Shown one piece after another: positions 55,039-64,000 of a DNA stretch of 64,000 nt. The position numbers were made by a program, and so were the translations under genes. The DNA lies in the NCBI GenBank assembly GCA_029260825.1, contig JAJDCM010000322.1, positions 1-64,000 on the forward strand. The letters are read 5' to 3'. The notes beneath the pieces were generated by a model. It had not been told where the DNA came from. It saw nothing but the letters and a program-made list of their open reading frames with translations, and searched no databases. Source of the stretch: Planctomycetota bacterium (lineage in GTDB: Bacteria; Planctomycetota; JACOTG01; JAJDCM01). How positions within the stretch are numbered: position 1 is the stretch's first letter; each line of letters begins with the position of its first letter.

Positions 55039-57645
55039 TCAAAACAGAAGGGACTGATCCCCGGGTTCCGCCGCCTCGACTGGATCAGGATCCTTTCCCT
55101 TGAAAAACTCGCGAACCGCCGCGATCGGATACTTCTCGATCAGCTCTTCAACCGCTTCAGAATACCAATCCCGGGGAAATAACGAACAGTAGGTAGGCGT
55201 TGCAAATCGATCCCCGATCAACAGTACCACTCCCCGGTCGGTGTCAGCGCGGATCAATCTCCCCGCAGCCTGGATGACCCTGGACATACCAGGATAGACA
55301 TAAGCGTACTCGAACCCGCGCTCGTATCGTTCCTGAAAGTGGGAACGAATCAGCTCCCGCTCAAGATCGTAGCGCGGAAGGGCCGGACTGACCACGAAAA
55401 CGCCAATACACAGGTCTCCAACGTAATCGATCCCCTCCGAAAAAATCCCGCCCTGCACGCCTAAAACAAGCCTCCCCCGGGGAGACGGTGGAGTCGCCAG
55501 GGTCGCCAGGAAATCCTCACGTTGGTCTTCGGACATCTTCCGGGTCTGAACCAGAAGGTCCGGCCCTTCCATCGGAATCAGCTCCCGGACCCGATGAAGA
55601 TAGGCGTGACTCGGGAAAAAGGCCAGGTAGTTTCCTGGATGAACCGCCGTCACCTCATGCAACAGCTGAGCAATCGGATCATAGCTGCCATCCCGGTCCC
55701 GGTAGCGGGTCGAAACCTGGGGCACGACAAAGACCTTCCTGTTCTCGGGTGGAAATGGCGAGGGAAGAGACACCGAAAGGGTCCGATCGTCAGAGAGACC
55801 AAGAAGGCGCTGATGGAACTCCATGGGTCTCAAGGTAGCCGACATCAAGATCGTGGCGTGGAACCCGTCCAACCGGCGGGAGAGGAACCGAGACGGATCC
55901 TTGCAGAGAATCTTGATCCGCTCCTCCTGGTCCTCGGCCTGAAAAAAGTGAATGGTCGAAAACTCAGGGCCCGTAAGCGAAATCACGTAGGTGAAGTACA
56001 ACAGGTCATACAGGAAGAGGAGCAGAGGGTCATCCCCCCCGACAATGTCTCTGTCTCTTCGATAGGAAAGATAATCTGTTAGCAGGCACTCAACTTCTCC
56101 CCGGAGGTCTCGAAAGCGAAGAACATCCGGTTCAATGAGACACGCTTTTCCAGAAAAACAAACCGTTTCTTGATCCGGGTCCCGCTCAAACAACCGATCG
56201 GTATCCGAAAGAACCAGCATCGCATGGTGAAAGACTTCCTCGCCCCGAAGGGAGCATTCCTTTCGCACATCCGCCACCCGATCGCGGGAAAGTTCGGGGG
56301 AGTAGTATCCCGCACCACGCGGGTGAAGGTTATGGGCTTCATCGACAACCAGCACCCAGTCATCATAGGGAGGATCCCGAAAGTAATCGTGAAGATACAC
56401 CCTGGGGTCGAAGACGTAGTTGTAATCCCCGACCACGACGTCCGCCTCGTCAATGAGATCAAGGCTCACTTCGAAAGGGCAGACTTCCGCCGCAACCGAC
56501 GCGTCATAGATTCGATCGGATGAAAGCGTTCCGACCTCGCACAAAGACGCCAGGAGATTCGAGGTCATCATCTTACCCGAATAGTTGGCGGCGTATCGGC
56601 AGTACTCCTCGTGACAGATGATCTCGGTGTTCGCGCACATTTTCGCCTTTGCCCGGAGAAACACCGTCTTCATGAAAGATCCCTTTTCCATGAACCTGGA
56701 CACCGTATCGAGTACCATCCTCGCCTGGGTTGTCTTGGCCGTGGCAAAGTAGACCTTCTTACCCGTTGAAAGGGCATGTTTGATGGCGGGGTAAAGAGCC
56801 GCCGCCGTCTTGCCGATTCCCGGGGGAGCTTCGAGCAAGAGATGGGCCTTGCCGTGAAGAGCCTCGGTGACGATCTCCATCGCTTCTTTTTGATGAGGTC
56901 GTACCTCCGGATACGGAAAGGTGAGCCCTTCGCCAATCTCCCGCCGGCGTTCGTGATGGATGCGACGACTCTCGGCCTCGGCAACGAGCGCCTCCATGCG
57001 CAAGGACAGCTCAGCGCCAACCCTCTCACTCTCAAAGGGTATGTCGACGAGAGTCGTTGATCGGTCATGGATGCTGACCAGAAGTAAACGACACACAAAC
57101 CGAGTGTCCGGGTGCTGAAGCGAGAGAAGATAGGCGTAGAGTCGCACCTGGGTGGCATAGGAAAGACGCAGTGAACCGGGCAGTTCCTCCCAGCGAGGAG
57201 GAGTGCTGCTCACGGATTTGATCTCCTCGACCACCCCCGGGGAGTCGGGCTCATCGGAGGGAGAGTAAAGCCCATCGATCCGACCGGAAACGATGAGCTT
57301 GTAGCCAAGGTGGGAGAACTCGGCCTTCACCGAGACCTCCTTTTGAAATCCCGGATGTTCGGCGAGGAGGATCTCCTGCAATTCGGTATGAAGAGTCTGC
57401 CCCTGGGCGTAACGAGCATAGGGTGATCCGGGGACCGACGAGAAACGCTCCTGGGCGGTGGTCTCGGCCAGATCACGGACCGAAAGGCGAATGAGCCGCC
57501 CCTCAAAATCGATCCGAATCGTCAACCTGTAGGCCTCCGTGAATGGCAAGGGACAGTACCCTGTTTCAGCCACGATAACATGGACAAGTTGGCCGGGAGA
57601 AGGCCTCCTGAAGGCGCCTCTCTCAGGCCTTTTCTCAGCCCTCAC
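55039..57645 (-). CDS. PD-(D/E)XK nuclease fused to XPD/DinG-like helicase
   Basis: An 868-residue protein of two parts. The first third carries a RecB/Cas4-like nuclease signature: SGRIDGLY then VVEEIKS (D..ExK) and TQVRLYAYLLSL. The rest is an XPD/DinG-type superfamily 2 helicase: PHQKEAMEIV, Walker A APPGIGKTAAA, DEAH box VVDEAHNL, motif VI VIQAAGRLIR. Cysteines in AKMCANTEIICHEEYCRY fit the [4Fe-4S] site of XPD-like helicases. The reaction is probably 5'-3' unwinding with cleavage, for DNA repair. The fused layout is known in other bacteria. The N-terminal start at 57645 is the track start. Confidence 0.88.
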   Translation of the reverse strand: MRAEKRPERGAFRRPSPGQLVHVIVAETGYCPLPFTEAYRLTIRIDFEGRLIRLSVRDLAETTAQERFSSVPGSPYARYAQGQTLHTELQEILLAEHPGFQKEVSVKAEFSHLGYKLIVSGRIDGLYSPSDEPDSPGVVEEIKSVSSTPPRWEELPGSLRLSYATQVRLYAYLLSLQHPDTRFVCRLLLVSIHDRSTTLVDIPFESERVGAELSLRMEALVAEAESRRIHHERRREIGEGLTFPYPEVRPHQKEAMEIVTEALHGKAHLLLEAPPGIGKTAAALYPAIKHALSTGKKVYFATAKTTQARMVLDTVSRFMEKGSFMKTVFLRAKAKMCANTEIICHEEYCRYAANYSGKMMTSNLLASLCEVGTLSSDRIYDASVAAEVCPFEVSLDLIDEADVVVGDYNYVFDPRVYLHDYFRDPPYDDWVLVVDEAHNLHPRGAGYYSPELSRDRVADVRKECSLRGEEVFHHAMLVLSDTDRLFERDPDQETVCFSGKACLIEPDVLRFRDLRGEVECLLTDYLSYRRDRDIVGGDDPLLLFLYDLLYFTYVISLTGPEFSTIHFFQAEDQEERIKILCKDPSRFLSRRLDGFHATILMSATLRPMEFHQRLLGLSDDRTLSVSLPSPFPPENRKVFVVPQVSTRYRDRDGSYDPIAQLLHEVTAVHPGNYLAFFPSHAYLHRVRELIPMEGPDLLVQTRKMSEDQREDFLATLATPPSPRGRLVLGVQGGIFSEGIDYVGDLCIGVFVVSPALPRYDLERELIRSHFQERYERGFEYAYVYPGMSRVIQAAGRLIRADTDRGVVLLIGDRFATPTYCSLFPRDWYSEAVEELIEKYPIAAVREFFKGKDPDPVEAAEPGDQSLLF

Positions 57646-57908
57646 AGGGGGACGGATTTTGCCCCCTTTTCGTTGTCATAAGTAATTAAATAACAACAAC
57701 TTAAATCTTTCTAATCCACTCGTTGACTTGGCTCCGCACCTTCAGTTATAGTCGATTCTGTTCTGTTGAAGCCACGCGCGCGAATCCTGATTACGGGGGG
57801 CAGGAGGCGCAACCAAAAAGCCACTTCAGGAGCCATTTTCTAATCATCATTCTGGCCCTCGGTGTGTCGTTTTCGCGGCACCGAGAGGCTTTCAATTGGA
57901 GAACCCCC
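57646..57908. promoter_or_regulatory. AT-rich divergent promoter region
   Basis: The 263 bp between the nuclease-helicase and the JAMM gene start are AT-rich near 57675-57720 (GTAATTAAATAACAAC). The gap is the place for both promoters; I cannot point to definite boxes. Confidence 0.4.
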
Positions 57909-58466
57909 GTGGACATTTTTCTCGAAGAATCCGCCCTTCTTGGGCTCCTCGTTGCCAGCGCTGAAGTCTATAAAAAGGAATGTTATGGGGTCCTCCTGGG
58001 ATACAGGCTCAACGACCGCTTTATCGTCTCCGGGTCGATCGCCTACCAGAGCGCGGATCGAAAGCCTTCTGAGGTCTATCTTCGCCCTCACCGTCGCCGG
58101 GTCGTCGAGTCGGTCCTGAAAAACATCCCCAAATACAGGGTTCTCGGAGAATTTCACTCTCACCCCATGTTTGCCGATCGACGGGCTACCATTCGCCTGG
58201 GCCCCATGGACGCGGAAGATATGGCGGGTGAAGACGTCCAGATCCTCGTTGCCATCAACGACAAGAGTCGGAACCAGAAATGGATCGCCAAAGCCGATGG
58301 CTCCATCTCGGGAACCTTCGGCAACCATCATTTCAACATCGGGGCCTACTATTACCGCGGCGGGGTAAAGAAGCGTAAACCGATCCTTGGACGGCTATGC
58401 TGCCCGTTTGCCACCACGTTACAGGGTCCAACGGGGAAGAACTCGACCCGCCGCAAGGTGGGCTAA
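57909..58466 (+). CDS. JAMM/MPN-domain protein with atypical metal motif
   Basis: I use the GTG at 57909 (GGAG seven bases before), giving 185 residues; the track start at 57723 adds a non-family part. The fold is the MPN/JAB1 metalloprotease type. Glu of KKECYG, the HSHP after GEFHSHP and a later Asp (LGPMDAEDM) are visible. The loop between HSH and that Asp is longer than the canonical HxHx7Sx2D, and a glycine stands where serine should be. It could be an unusual or inactive JAMM isopeptidase. No ubiquitin-like or E1/E2 gene is near. Confidence 0.7.
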   Translation: MDIFLEESALLGLLVASAEVYKKECYGVLLGYRLNDRFIVSGSIAYQSADRKPSEVYLRPHRRRVVESVLKNIPKYRVLGEFHSHPMFADRRATIRLGPMDAEDMAGEDVQILVAINDKSRNQKWIAKADGSISGTFGNHHFNIGAYYYRGGVKKRKPILGRLCCPFATTLQGPTGKNSTRRKVG

Positions 58467-58591
58467 GTCGCCGTCAGAAAAACCACTACTGCTCTCCCTG
58501 CATGAAGACCGAAAAGTTCATCAAACTGATAGACTGATGCGATGGCCACCTGACCTTGAGAACTTGAAGACCCAACCCCCAGAGGGAAACC

Positions 58592-59023
58592 ATGGCGAAG
58601 ATCAGCGACCTCAATCCTATCGACCGCAGAAACTTTCTTCACAACCCGAAGACAACCACTCAGCAGCTCATCGAATCAGGATCACTCCTCCTTGCCAGCG
58701 GAAGTCTGTATGACGCCCTCCAGTTCTTCCTGAAGGCGAACCATCCAGAGGGAGCTCAGCAGGTGAAGCAGAAGGCGGTCGAGCTCGGAGATCCATTCAC
58801 CATCTCTCTCATTGCTGCTCGAGATGCAGAAGGTGTGAGCAAGGATGATTGGCTTGCTGCCGCAAAGGTTGCCGAATCAAAAGCCAAGTTCCGATACGCC
58901 GCCTGGGCATTCGAAGAAGGCGGAGATGAGAGTGCTGCCAAACGAACGCTTCAAAAGATTGAAGCCGCCGAGCCTGCATCCCAGAATGTGGCTGAGGTTG
59001 GCGGGATAGCCCCCGTGAAGTAA
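58592..59023 (+). CDS. small helical hypothetical protein
   Basis: A 143-residue protein, GAGGG before the ATG. It is predicted helical with TPR-like pairs (QLIESGSLLLASGSLYDALQF, DWLAAAKVAESKAKFRYAAWAFEEGG). There is no named family, no signal peptide and no membrane helix. It follows the JAMM gene by about 125 bp on the same strand. Its function is not known. Confidence 0.65.
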   Translation: MAKISDLNPIDRRNFLHNPKTTTQQLIESGSLLLASGSLYDALQFFLKANHPEGAQQVKQKAVELGDPFTISLIAARDAEGVSKDDWLAAAKVAESKAKFRYAAWAFEEGGDESAAKRTLQKIEAAEPASQNVAEVGGIAPVK

Positions 59024-59066
59024 GAACACTTCTTGTCCACTCACTACGGCAAGCGGTGAAATAGGC

Positions 59067-59099
59067 GAGGGCCGCTCACATTTGAAGCAAGCGGCCCTC
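59067..59099. terminator. strong hairpin between convergent genes
   Basis: GAGGGCCGCT and AGCGGCCCTC form a perfect 10-bp stem with a 13-base loop. No T-run follows on either strand, so Rho-independent function is uncertain. It lies between the small helical gene (+) and the PilZ gene (-). Confidence 0.55.
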
Positions 59100-59148
59100 A
59101 ACAACGACTCAATTCCCACTCATATCCCCATTGCGGGCAATCAGGAAT

Positions 59149-59562
59149 TCATTTGACGATGAGTTGGTCTCGGACATAGGACTTCAGCCCCTCATGAGCC
59201 GGCTCCTCGATGCCAGTCCAAAGAAACTCCACCGAAACCCTCGAAGAATCGCCCCCTTCACCATCGGTGCGGACCACGGTTCCAAGGGCAGTGATCGGTT
59301 GGGGAAGATCCGCAGAACTGAGTTCCAACGCCAGCAGGCATCCGACATCCATCGTCTTTTCGGTCACGAAGCAGACACCACCGAAGCTCACGTTCTTTGA
59401 CCGCCCCAGCTTGTATTCCGAGAGCAGATGGTCGTTATCAAGAATCTTGAAGTGAACATCGAGATGACCGTCTTCGGCTCTCGGAAAGTCCCTTCGCTCC
59501 TGAGTGTCTGTCGATTCCTGGTACTGGTTTTCCTCTTTTGAGGCTGGATGATGCTGGCCCAT
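59149..59562 (-). CDS. PilZ-domain protein
   Basis: A 137-residue protein with the PilZ c-di-GMP-binding pattern: RRDFPR for the RxxxR site and NVSFGG for the (D/N)xSxxG site. The strand order after it (ALELSSADLPQPITALGTVVR, VSVEFLWTG) also fits. It is probably a c-di-GMP effector. No GGDEF or EAL gene is adjacent. The first of the two motif positions has N for the usual D. Confidence 0.8.
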   Translation of the reverse strand: MGQHHPASKEENQYQESTDTQERRDFPRAEDGHLDVHFKILDNDHLLSEYKLGRSKNVSFGGVCFVTEKTMDVGCLLALELSSADLPQPITALGTVVRTDGEGGDSSRVSVEFLWTGIEEPAHEGLKSYVRDQLIVK

Positions 59563-59819
59563 GCGACTCGTCCTCGTCTGTCCGTTTGCCTGTGCCTACT
59601 TTCTCCTCATACCGAAGGAAACGACACGGGCGCCTGGCGGCGCCAACCGGCGAGAAACGTGGATGGTAGGCAGTCCTAAGACCTCAATTGTCGAGGTCAA
59701 GAAACCCAATCCAGATTCCTATCGGAGTGATCAAAGTGCGGACTTGAGCCAATTTCACGACAGACAGTGAGAACAATGAAGGTCCGTCTAGTGATGAATA
59801 TCGGTCAGGGATTGGTGAA

Positions 59820-61199
59820 TCAGAGCGAATCCTGGGCAAGGCGATGGAGAATGGCCAGGCAAACGCCCACCCGGAAGCGTGGACCTGACTTTTGGCCCTG
59901 GGCTTCCTTGTCATCCCACATCTTGAGAAGCTCCAGGTACATGGAACGATCCGTGACTCTTCCCAGAGCCGTAATGGCCGCTCCCTGCACTGCCATGTTC
60001 GAATCCCCAAGAGCGTCGCGAAGAGCTGCGGTTGCGTCATCCGTACCGATGAGACCGAGGGCTGAAGCGGCGGCGCTTCGGACCGAAGCCTGGGAATCTT
60101 CGCTCATGACCTTCTTCAGCGGCTCAACACTCTGAGGATCTGCGTAAGTTCCAAGCTGATCGGCCGCCCAGGTCCTGACCTTGCCTTCCTCATCCGATAG
60201 GGCGGAAATCAGCATGGGTACCGCCCTCTCGTCCTTCAGGTCACCCAGGGCCAGAACTGCGGTAGCTCGAACATCTTTGTGGCCATCGTGAAGGGCCGCC
60301 TCAAGAAGGGGCAACACAACGTCTGCATCCCCCCCGGTGGAAAGCGCGGCAACCGCCGACTTTCGCGTTCCGGATTCACCGGATTGAAGAGCCTGACGGA
60401 TAACGGGCGCCGCAGTCGGATCTGAGAGTCCAAGGGCAAACGCCGCAGCGAGTCGAGTGTCACCGTTCGAACTCGATTTCTTCAGCAGCTCCTTCACCCG
60501 ATCCTTGGCGTCTTTTCCACCATCAAGCTTTCCGAGGGCAAAAGCCGCGTTCAGCCGAACCACGTCTCGATCGTCGGAAAGGAGAGGCTTGATGTCGGAG
60601 GCAATCGAGGCATCGCCGATCACGGCAAGAGTCTTCAAAGCGGCAACCTTGACGACGGGAGAGGAATCGGAAAGAGCAAGGACAACGTAAGGGGCCGCCT
60701 TCGGGCCCAGATCTTTAGCCGAAGTGACCGCGGCTTTTCGAACCTCTTCGTTCGAGTCATTCGCGGCCTGCTTCAAGAATGGAAGGGCCTCGGGACTGGC
60801 ACTGTCGACAAGAGCCGAAACGACGGCCTTTCGCACGATCACTTCCGAGTCCGTGAGGGCATTTCCGATGAGCGGAAGAAGTTCGGGCATCTTGAGCTTC
60901 CCGAGAGAACGAACCGCTGCCCGCCTTACTTGAGGAGACGGATCTTCAACCAGGCTCCGCAAGATCTCCACCGCCACTGGATCTTGAATGTCGGCAAGCC
61001 CGGCGGCGAGGGTTCTCTTGTGGTCGGCATTCTGGGAAGTCTGGGCGAAGTCCTGAAGGAAGCGGACAACCCGGTTCTTCACCTTCCCCGGTTCCATTTC
61101 TTGAAGCCGAGCCTGGACCCCCTCTTCCGCCACAACCCCAGTCATCTGGGTGAGGGTCAAGACAGATGCCAGAACGAGAGAACTAAACCTAGATGCCAT
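59820..61199 (-). CDS. exported HEAT/PBS-repeat protein
   Basis: A signal peptide (SSLVLASVLTLTQMTGVVAE) precedes about ten HEAT-like repeats in 459 residues (VRRAAVRSLGKLKMPELLPLI, VVRLNAAFALGKLDGG, DVRATAVLALGDLKDERAV). It is a second exported HEAT protein in the window, after the one at 1339, and is longer. Such arrays bind proteins; the partner is unknown. The next gene upstream is a membrane-anchored protein on the same strand, 165 bp away. Confidence 0.85.
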   Translation of the reverse strand: MASRFSSLVLASVLTLTQMTGVVAEEGVQARLQEMEPGKVKNRVVRFLQDFAQTSQNADHKRTLAAGLADIQDPVAVEILRSLVEDPSPQVRRAAVRSLGKLKMPELLPLIGNALTDSEVIVRKAVVSALVDSASPEALPFLKQAANDSNEEVRKAAVTSAKDLGPKAAPYVVLALSDSSPVVKVAALKTLAVIGDASIASDIKPLLSDDRDVVRLNAAFALGKLDGGKDAKDRVKELLKKSSSNGDTRLAAAFALGLSDPTAAPVIRQALQSGESGTRKSAVAALSTGGDADVVLPLLEAALHDGHKDVRATAVLALGDLKDERAVPMLISALSDEEGKVRTWAADQLGTYADPQSVEPLKKVMSEDSQASVRSAAASALGLIGTDDATAALRDALGDSNMAVQGAAITALGRVTDRSMYLELLKMWDDKEAQGQKSGPRFRVGVCLAILHRLAQDSL

Positions 61200-61364
61200 C
61201 GAACCTTCCTCCTGCTTACGTCAAACCGAGCCGAGCTGGCCGAGAACTCCCACTCAAGAGCGGGCGATCGAACCGGCGCTTCAAAGTCGTTACCAGTATA
61301 CGTGTCAAAAGACCTCGAGCAAGGTCCAAAGAACTTGGGGCCGAACCCGGCAACCCGGTGGGCT

Positions 61365-62045
61365 CTAGTTCCAGTCTTCTGCCGTAAAGTCGAACATAGC
61401 AGTAATTTGTGCAGCTTCAGCCGAGTCAAGAAGTGAAGCAATCTTGGATTGAACGATGTCAATATTCTGGGCCGGGATGATAATTCGCCGAGGATCCAGG
61501 TGGGGCTCCATCGGGCCCGGCTTCTTTTTGCCGGCTTGAGCGCCGATCCAGATGTTGTTTCCAGGATCGCTGGCTTTTCGATTCACCTTGACCAGCTCTT
61601 CGAATTCCGGGTATTGCTCCGGGTCGGCATCCACCAGTCGAAGCACGAGCGACACCTCCCGGCTGTACCACCTGAATTCCTCAAGAGACATCTCATTCTC
61701 GGTGAGGATCTCTGTAGTCTTTCGGACCAGATCAGGAATCGAAGAAATGACTTTCATCGGTTTCTTCCAGTTCGACTCCTCCTCAAGATCGGTGGTGAAA
61801 TCAACGAGTGCCGACGCAACCTGCGACCGCGAAGCCAGGTAGACGTCGAAACGATCGGCCAGAATGACCCAGTCTTCGGGCGGCGTGAACGGGAATTTTT
61901 CCTCGAGTTCGTTGAATGTCTTCCCCGAGTCCTCGATTCCTTCCACCATGGTTTTGACGTTGCCAAAGAGGAAGTAGCCTCCCGCAAAGAGAATCACGAC
62001 CCCCACCGCCAGAACGACCGCGCAGCCAATCATTAGACCCTTCAA
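61365..62045 (-). CDS. membrane-anchored hypothetical protein
   Basis: A 226-residue protein with one N-terminal membrane helix (GCAVVLAVGVVILFAGGYFLFG) and a mostly helical, acidic exterior part. There is no named family. The arrangement (helix, then an all-helical domain of about 180) is common for periplasmic or surface proteins of unknown function. It lies upstream of the HEAT gene on the same strand and they may be linked. Confidence 0.65.
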   Translation of the reverse strand: MKGLMIGCAVVLAVGVVILFAGGYFLFGNVKTMVEGIEDSGKTFNELEEKFPFTPPEDWVILADRFDVYLASRSQVASALVDFTTDLEEESNWKKPMKVISSIPDLVRKTTEILTENEMSLEEFRWYSREVSLVLRLVDADPEQYPEFEELVKVNRKASDPGNNIWIGAQAGKKKPGPMEPHLDPRRIIIPAQNIDIVQSKIASLLDSAEAAQITAMFDFTAEDWN

Positions 62046-62319
62046 CCCAAACCCTCCTTATGACTGTTTTCGCCGGATCGAATCGCTGTATACCGACCGT
62101 TTTGACAACCAGGTCCAAGAAACTCTCTATACGCAAGATCCGGATTCTGGCCCGGACTATTCATGAGTTCGGCAGAAATCGCCCCATCGGGGTCGACTTA
62201 TCCGTCTGATTCCCGGGACGGACTTGAAATCGCCCCCCGGTCTGTCACAGACTGGTGTCCTGCCGCAGGTCACCAGGACAAGATTCCCCTCAGTATCATT
62301 TTCCGTAATCGGAGATTCC

Positions 62320-63264
62320 ATGGAATACCGAAAGCTCGGTCGATCAGGACTTCGGGTCAGTGCCGTTTCCCTCGGCAGCTGGATCACCCTGGGCTACAAG
62401 GTCGATGCCCAGAAAACCGCCGAGATCGTGCGAACTGCCTTTGACCTCGGGGTCAACTTCTATGATACGGCCGACGTTTACAGCGGCGGCGAAGCGGAAA
62501 GAGTGCTCGGGAGCGCCCTTTCCCACATCCCCCGAAAAGACTACGTTCTCGCCTCAAAATGCTACTTCCCCAGCGCAGAAGGTCCCAACGACCGAGGTCT
62601 TTCACGCAAGCACATCATGGAGTCGTGCCACGCAAGCCTGAAGCGGCTTTCGGTGGACTACCTTGACCTCTATCAGTGTCACCGATTCGACCCGGACACC
62701 CCGACGGAAGAAACGATGCGAGCTCTCTCTGATCTCATTCGCCAGGGGAAAATCCTCTACGCCGGAGTCAGTGAGTGGACGGCGGAGCAGATCGTTGATG
62801 CGTGCCATCTCTGCCGCTCGATGAACCTCGATCCGCTCGTCTCCAACCAGCCCGTTTACAACATGCTGGAGCGCAAGATCGAACCGGAAATTCTCCCCGC
62901 CTGCGCACGGGAAGGAATCGGGAACATCGTTTTCTCTCCCCTCGCCCAGGGAGTTCTGACCGGCAAATACGCCGGAGGAACCATCCCCAAGGACAGTCGA
63001 GCGGCCGACAAAAACACCGAGGGTTTCATCCAGCGTTATCTCGATGAGAAGTCCCTTTCACTCGCCAAGCGTGTGGCTGAAGTGGCCAAATCATACGGCG
63101 CAACTTCGGGACAATTTGCTTTGAGGTGGTGCCTGCGACGGCCGGAACTTGCCAGCGTCATCATCGGCGTCACGTCCGCCACACAGCTTCGTGAGAACAT
63201 CGCCGCCATGGATCTTGAACTTCCGCCTTCAGTGTTCGATGAGTTTGAGGAATCATCATCATGA
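62320..63264 (+). CDS. aldo/keto reductase (Kv-beta-like type)
   Basis: I take the ATG at 62320 with GGAG before it; the track start is 96 bases earlier. The 314-residue product is an NADPH-dependent aldo/keto reductase, TIM-barrel fold. The tetrad has Asp and Tyr in YDTADVYSGGEAE, Lys in LASKCYFP and His in YQCHRFDPDTP. The start MEYRKLGRSGLRVSAVSLGS resembles bacterial Kv-beta homologues. Its stop overlaps the carbamoyltransferase start (ATGA), so they act together or are at least co-translated. The substrate is unknown. Confidence 0.9.
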   Translation: MEYRKLGRSGLRVSAVSLGSWITLGYKVDAQKTAEIVRTAFDLGVNFYDTADVYSGGEAERVLGSALSHIPRKDYVLASKCYFPSAEGPNDRGLSRKHIMESCHASLKRLSVDYLDLYQCHRFDPDTPTEETMRALSDLIRQGKILYAGVSEWTAEQIVDACHLCRSMNLDPLVSNQPVYNMLERKIEPEILPACAREGIGNIVFSPLAQGVLTGKYAGGTIPKDSRAADKNTEGFIQRYLDEKSLSLAKRVAEVAKSYGATSGQFALRWCLRRPELASVIIGVTSATQLRENIAAMDLELPPSVFDEFEESSS

Positions 63265-64000
63265 TCATTCTGGGAATCGGTAGTCCCTTTCATCACGACG
63301 CGGCAGCCGCTCTCCTCGTAGACGGAAAAATCGTCGCCGCGGTGGAGGAAGAGCGGTTCATCCGGGAAAAGCATGCCACCCGAAAGCTTCCGATCAACGC
63401 GGTTCGCTACTGCCTTGAGGAGGCGGGGATCTCCCCCACTGCGATTGATGTGGTGGCTTTTCCGTGGTGCCCAGACGAAGCCAAAAACAAACGTTCCGCC
63501 TATGTCAAACGATGCATGGCGAACCGGCCCTCCCGCGCCGTGAAGGCGATTTTTTCCACGGATGGGGAGCTCGGTCGACGAGAGCGAAAAATCAAGGACA
63601 CCCTCGCCGCCATCGACCTGGATCGCTCGAAAGTCGACGTGCGGTTCGTTGATCACCACATTGCTCATGCTTCCTCGGCCTACCATCTGTCCGGATATGA
63701 CGAGTCGGCCATCATGACCATTGATGGTAGCGGTGAATACACGACGACGATGTTTGCCAATGGAACAGCGGGGAAGATCGAAAAGATCCACGAGATCATC
63801 AACCCCGACTCCCTTGGCTTTTTCTACTCCACCGTGACCGAGTTTCTCGGATTCAATCGGGACGATGGGGAATTCAAAACAATGGGAATGTCCGCCTACG
63901 GGGATCCCGCCAAGATCGACATCAGTCCTCTCATCAGCCAGACAGAAGACGGCTTCCGCATCAACGATGATTTCGTCTGGTCGATCAGATCAAGACGGCA
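63261..64000 (+). CDS. NodU/CmcH-family carbamoyltransferase (5' part)
   Basis: The gene runs off the window; 246 codons are seen. Members transfer a carbamoyl group from carbamoyl phosphate to a hydroxyl, through a carbamoyladenylate made by a YrdC-like C-terminal domain not visible here. The N-terminal Kae1-like domain shows ILGIGSPFHHDAAAALL, EEERFIREKHA, DHHIAHASSAYH, IMTIDGSGEYTT and FYSTVTEFLGFN. The His in DHHIAHA is a metal ligand. The start overlaps the aldo/keto reductase stop by four bases. It probably acts on a sugar or a secondary metabolite. Confidence 0.93.
   Translation, partial: MIILGIGSPFHHDAAAALLVDGKIVAAVEEERFIREKHATRKLPINAVRYCLEEAGISPTAIDVVAFPWCPDEAKNKRSAYVKRCMANRPSRAVKAIFSTDGELGRRERKIKDTLAAIDLDRSKVDVRFVDHHIAHASSAYHLSGYDESAIMTIDGSGEYTTTMFANGTAGKIEKIHEIINPDSLGFFYSTVTEFLGFNRDDGEFKTMGMSAYGDPAKIDISPLISQTEDGFRINDDFVWSIRSRR

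Overview
The window is bacterial. It is chromosomal DNA of moderately high GC, interrupted by one mobile genomic island of about 24.7 kb. The chromosomal genes suggest a Gram-negative-type heterotroph: exported sulfatases, SBBP beta-propeller and HEAT-repeat proteins, a K+-dependent-type membrane pyrophosphatase, histidine utilisation, an acyl-CoA dehydrogenase, and FHA, PilZ and FixJ-type signalling. The mix recalls Planctomycetota, Acidobacteriota or related lineages. There is no rRNA or marker phylogeny here, so the phylum is not established.

Left chromosomal part (1-27514). A minus-strand cluster runs rluD-like, HEAT, ispH, dusA. It is followed by a pentapeptide protein, an orphan response regulator, a GNAT-like protein, a LysE exporter convergent with hutH-hutU, a sugar reductase and a GT4 glycosyltransferase. 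Next come a sulfatase, an FHA membrane protein, an ABC ATPase/permease pair with a membrane-anchored TPR-like protein, hppA-rsfS, a DinB protein, a second sulfatase with an SBBP propeller protein, and topA.

Genomic island (27540-52267). It sits in the 3' half of a tRNA with anticodon CAU (probably tRNA-Ile2). Two perfect 50-bp direct repeats (attL 27540-27589, attR 52218-52267) bound it. From attL it carries a tyrosine integrase, an AlpA-like excisionase, a primase/helicase with nearby iteron-like repeats, and two DNA-binding proteins. About 1.7 kb without a recognisable gene follows, containing three LacI/GalR-type palindromes. The cargo is a complete class 1 DISARM anti-phage operon (drmD-drmMI-drmA-drmB-drmC), tightly coupled by ATGA overlaps. 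After it come a 5'-truncated exported-type protein and an ankyrin lipoprotein gene broken by two identical amber codons. The integrase reading frame runs into attL and continues in the same frame out of attR. The excised circle should therefore encode a longer integrase (536 aa), and integration swaps its last 63 residues for one leucine.

Unusual points in DISARM. DrmC is almost double the usual length, with a zinc-ribbon and a PD-(D/E)XK-like segment after the PLD domain. The specificity region of DrmMI and the C-terminal half of DrmC both look compositionally foreign to the GC-rich remainder. A truncated HTH-like small ORF is translationally coupled to drmD.

Right part (52268-64000). A ParDE-type toxin-antitoxin pair lies between attR and a degenerate third copy of the tRNA 3' end, which suggests an older tandem integration. 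Then come a 167-bp MITE-like element, an acyl-CoA dehydrogenase, a nuclease-helicase fusion, an atypical JAMM protein, small hypothetical genes, a PilZ protein, a HEAT protein, a membrane-anchored protein, and an aldo/keto reductase overlapping a NodU/CmcH carbamoyltransferase that runs off the window.
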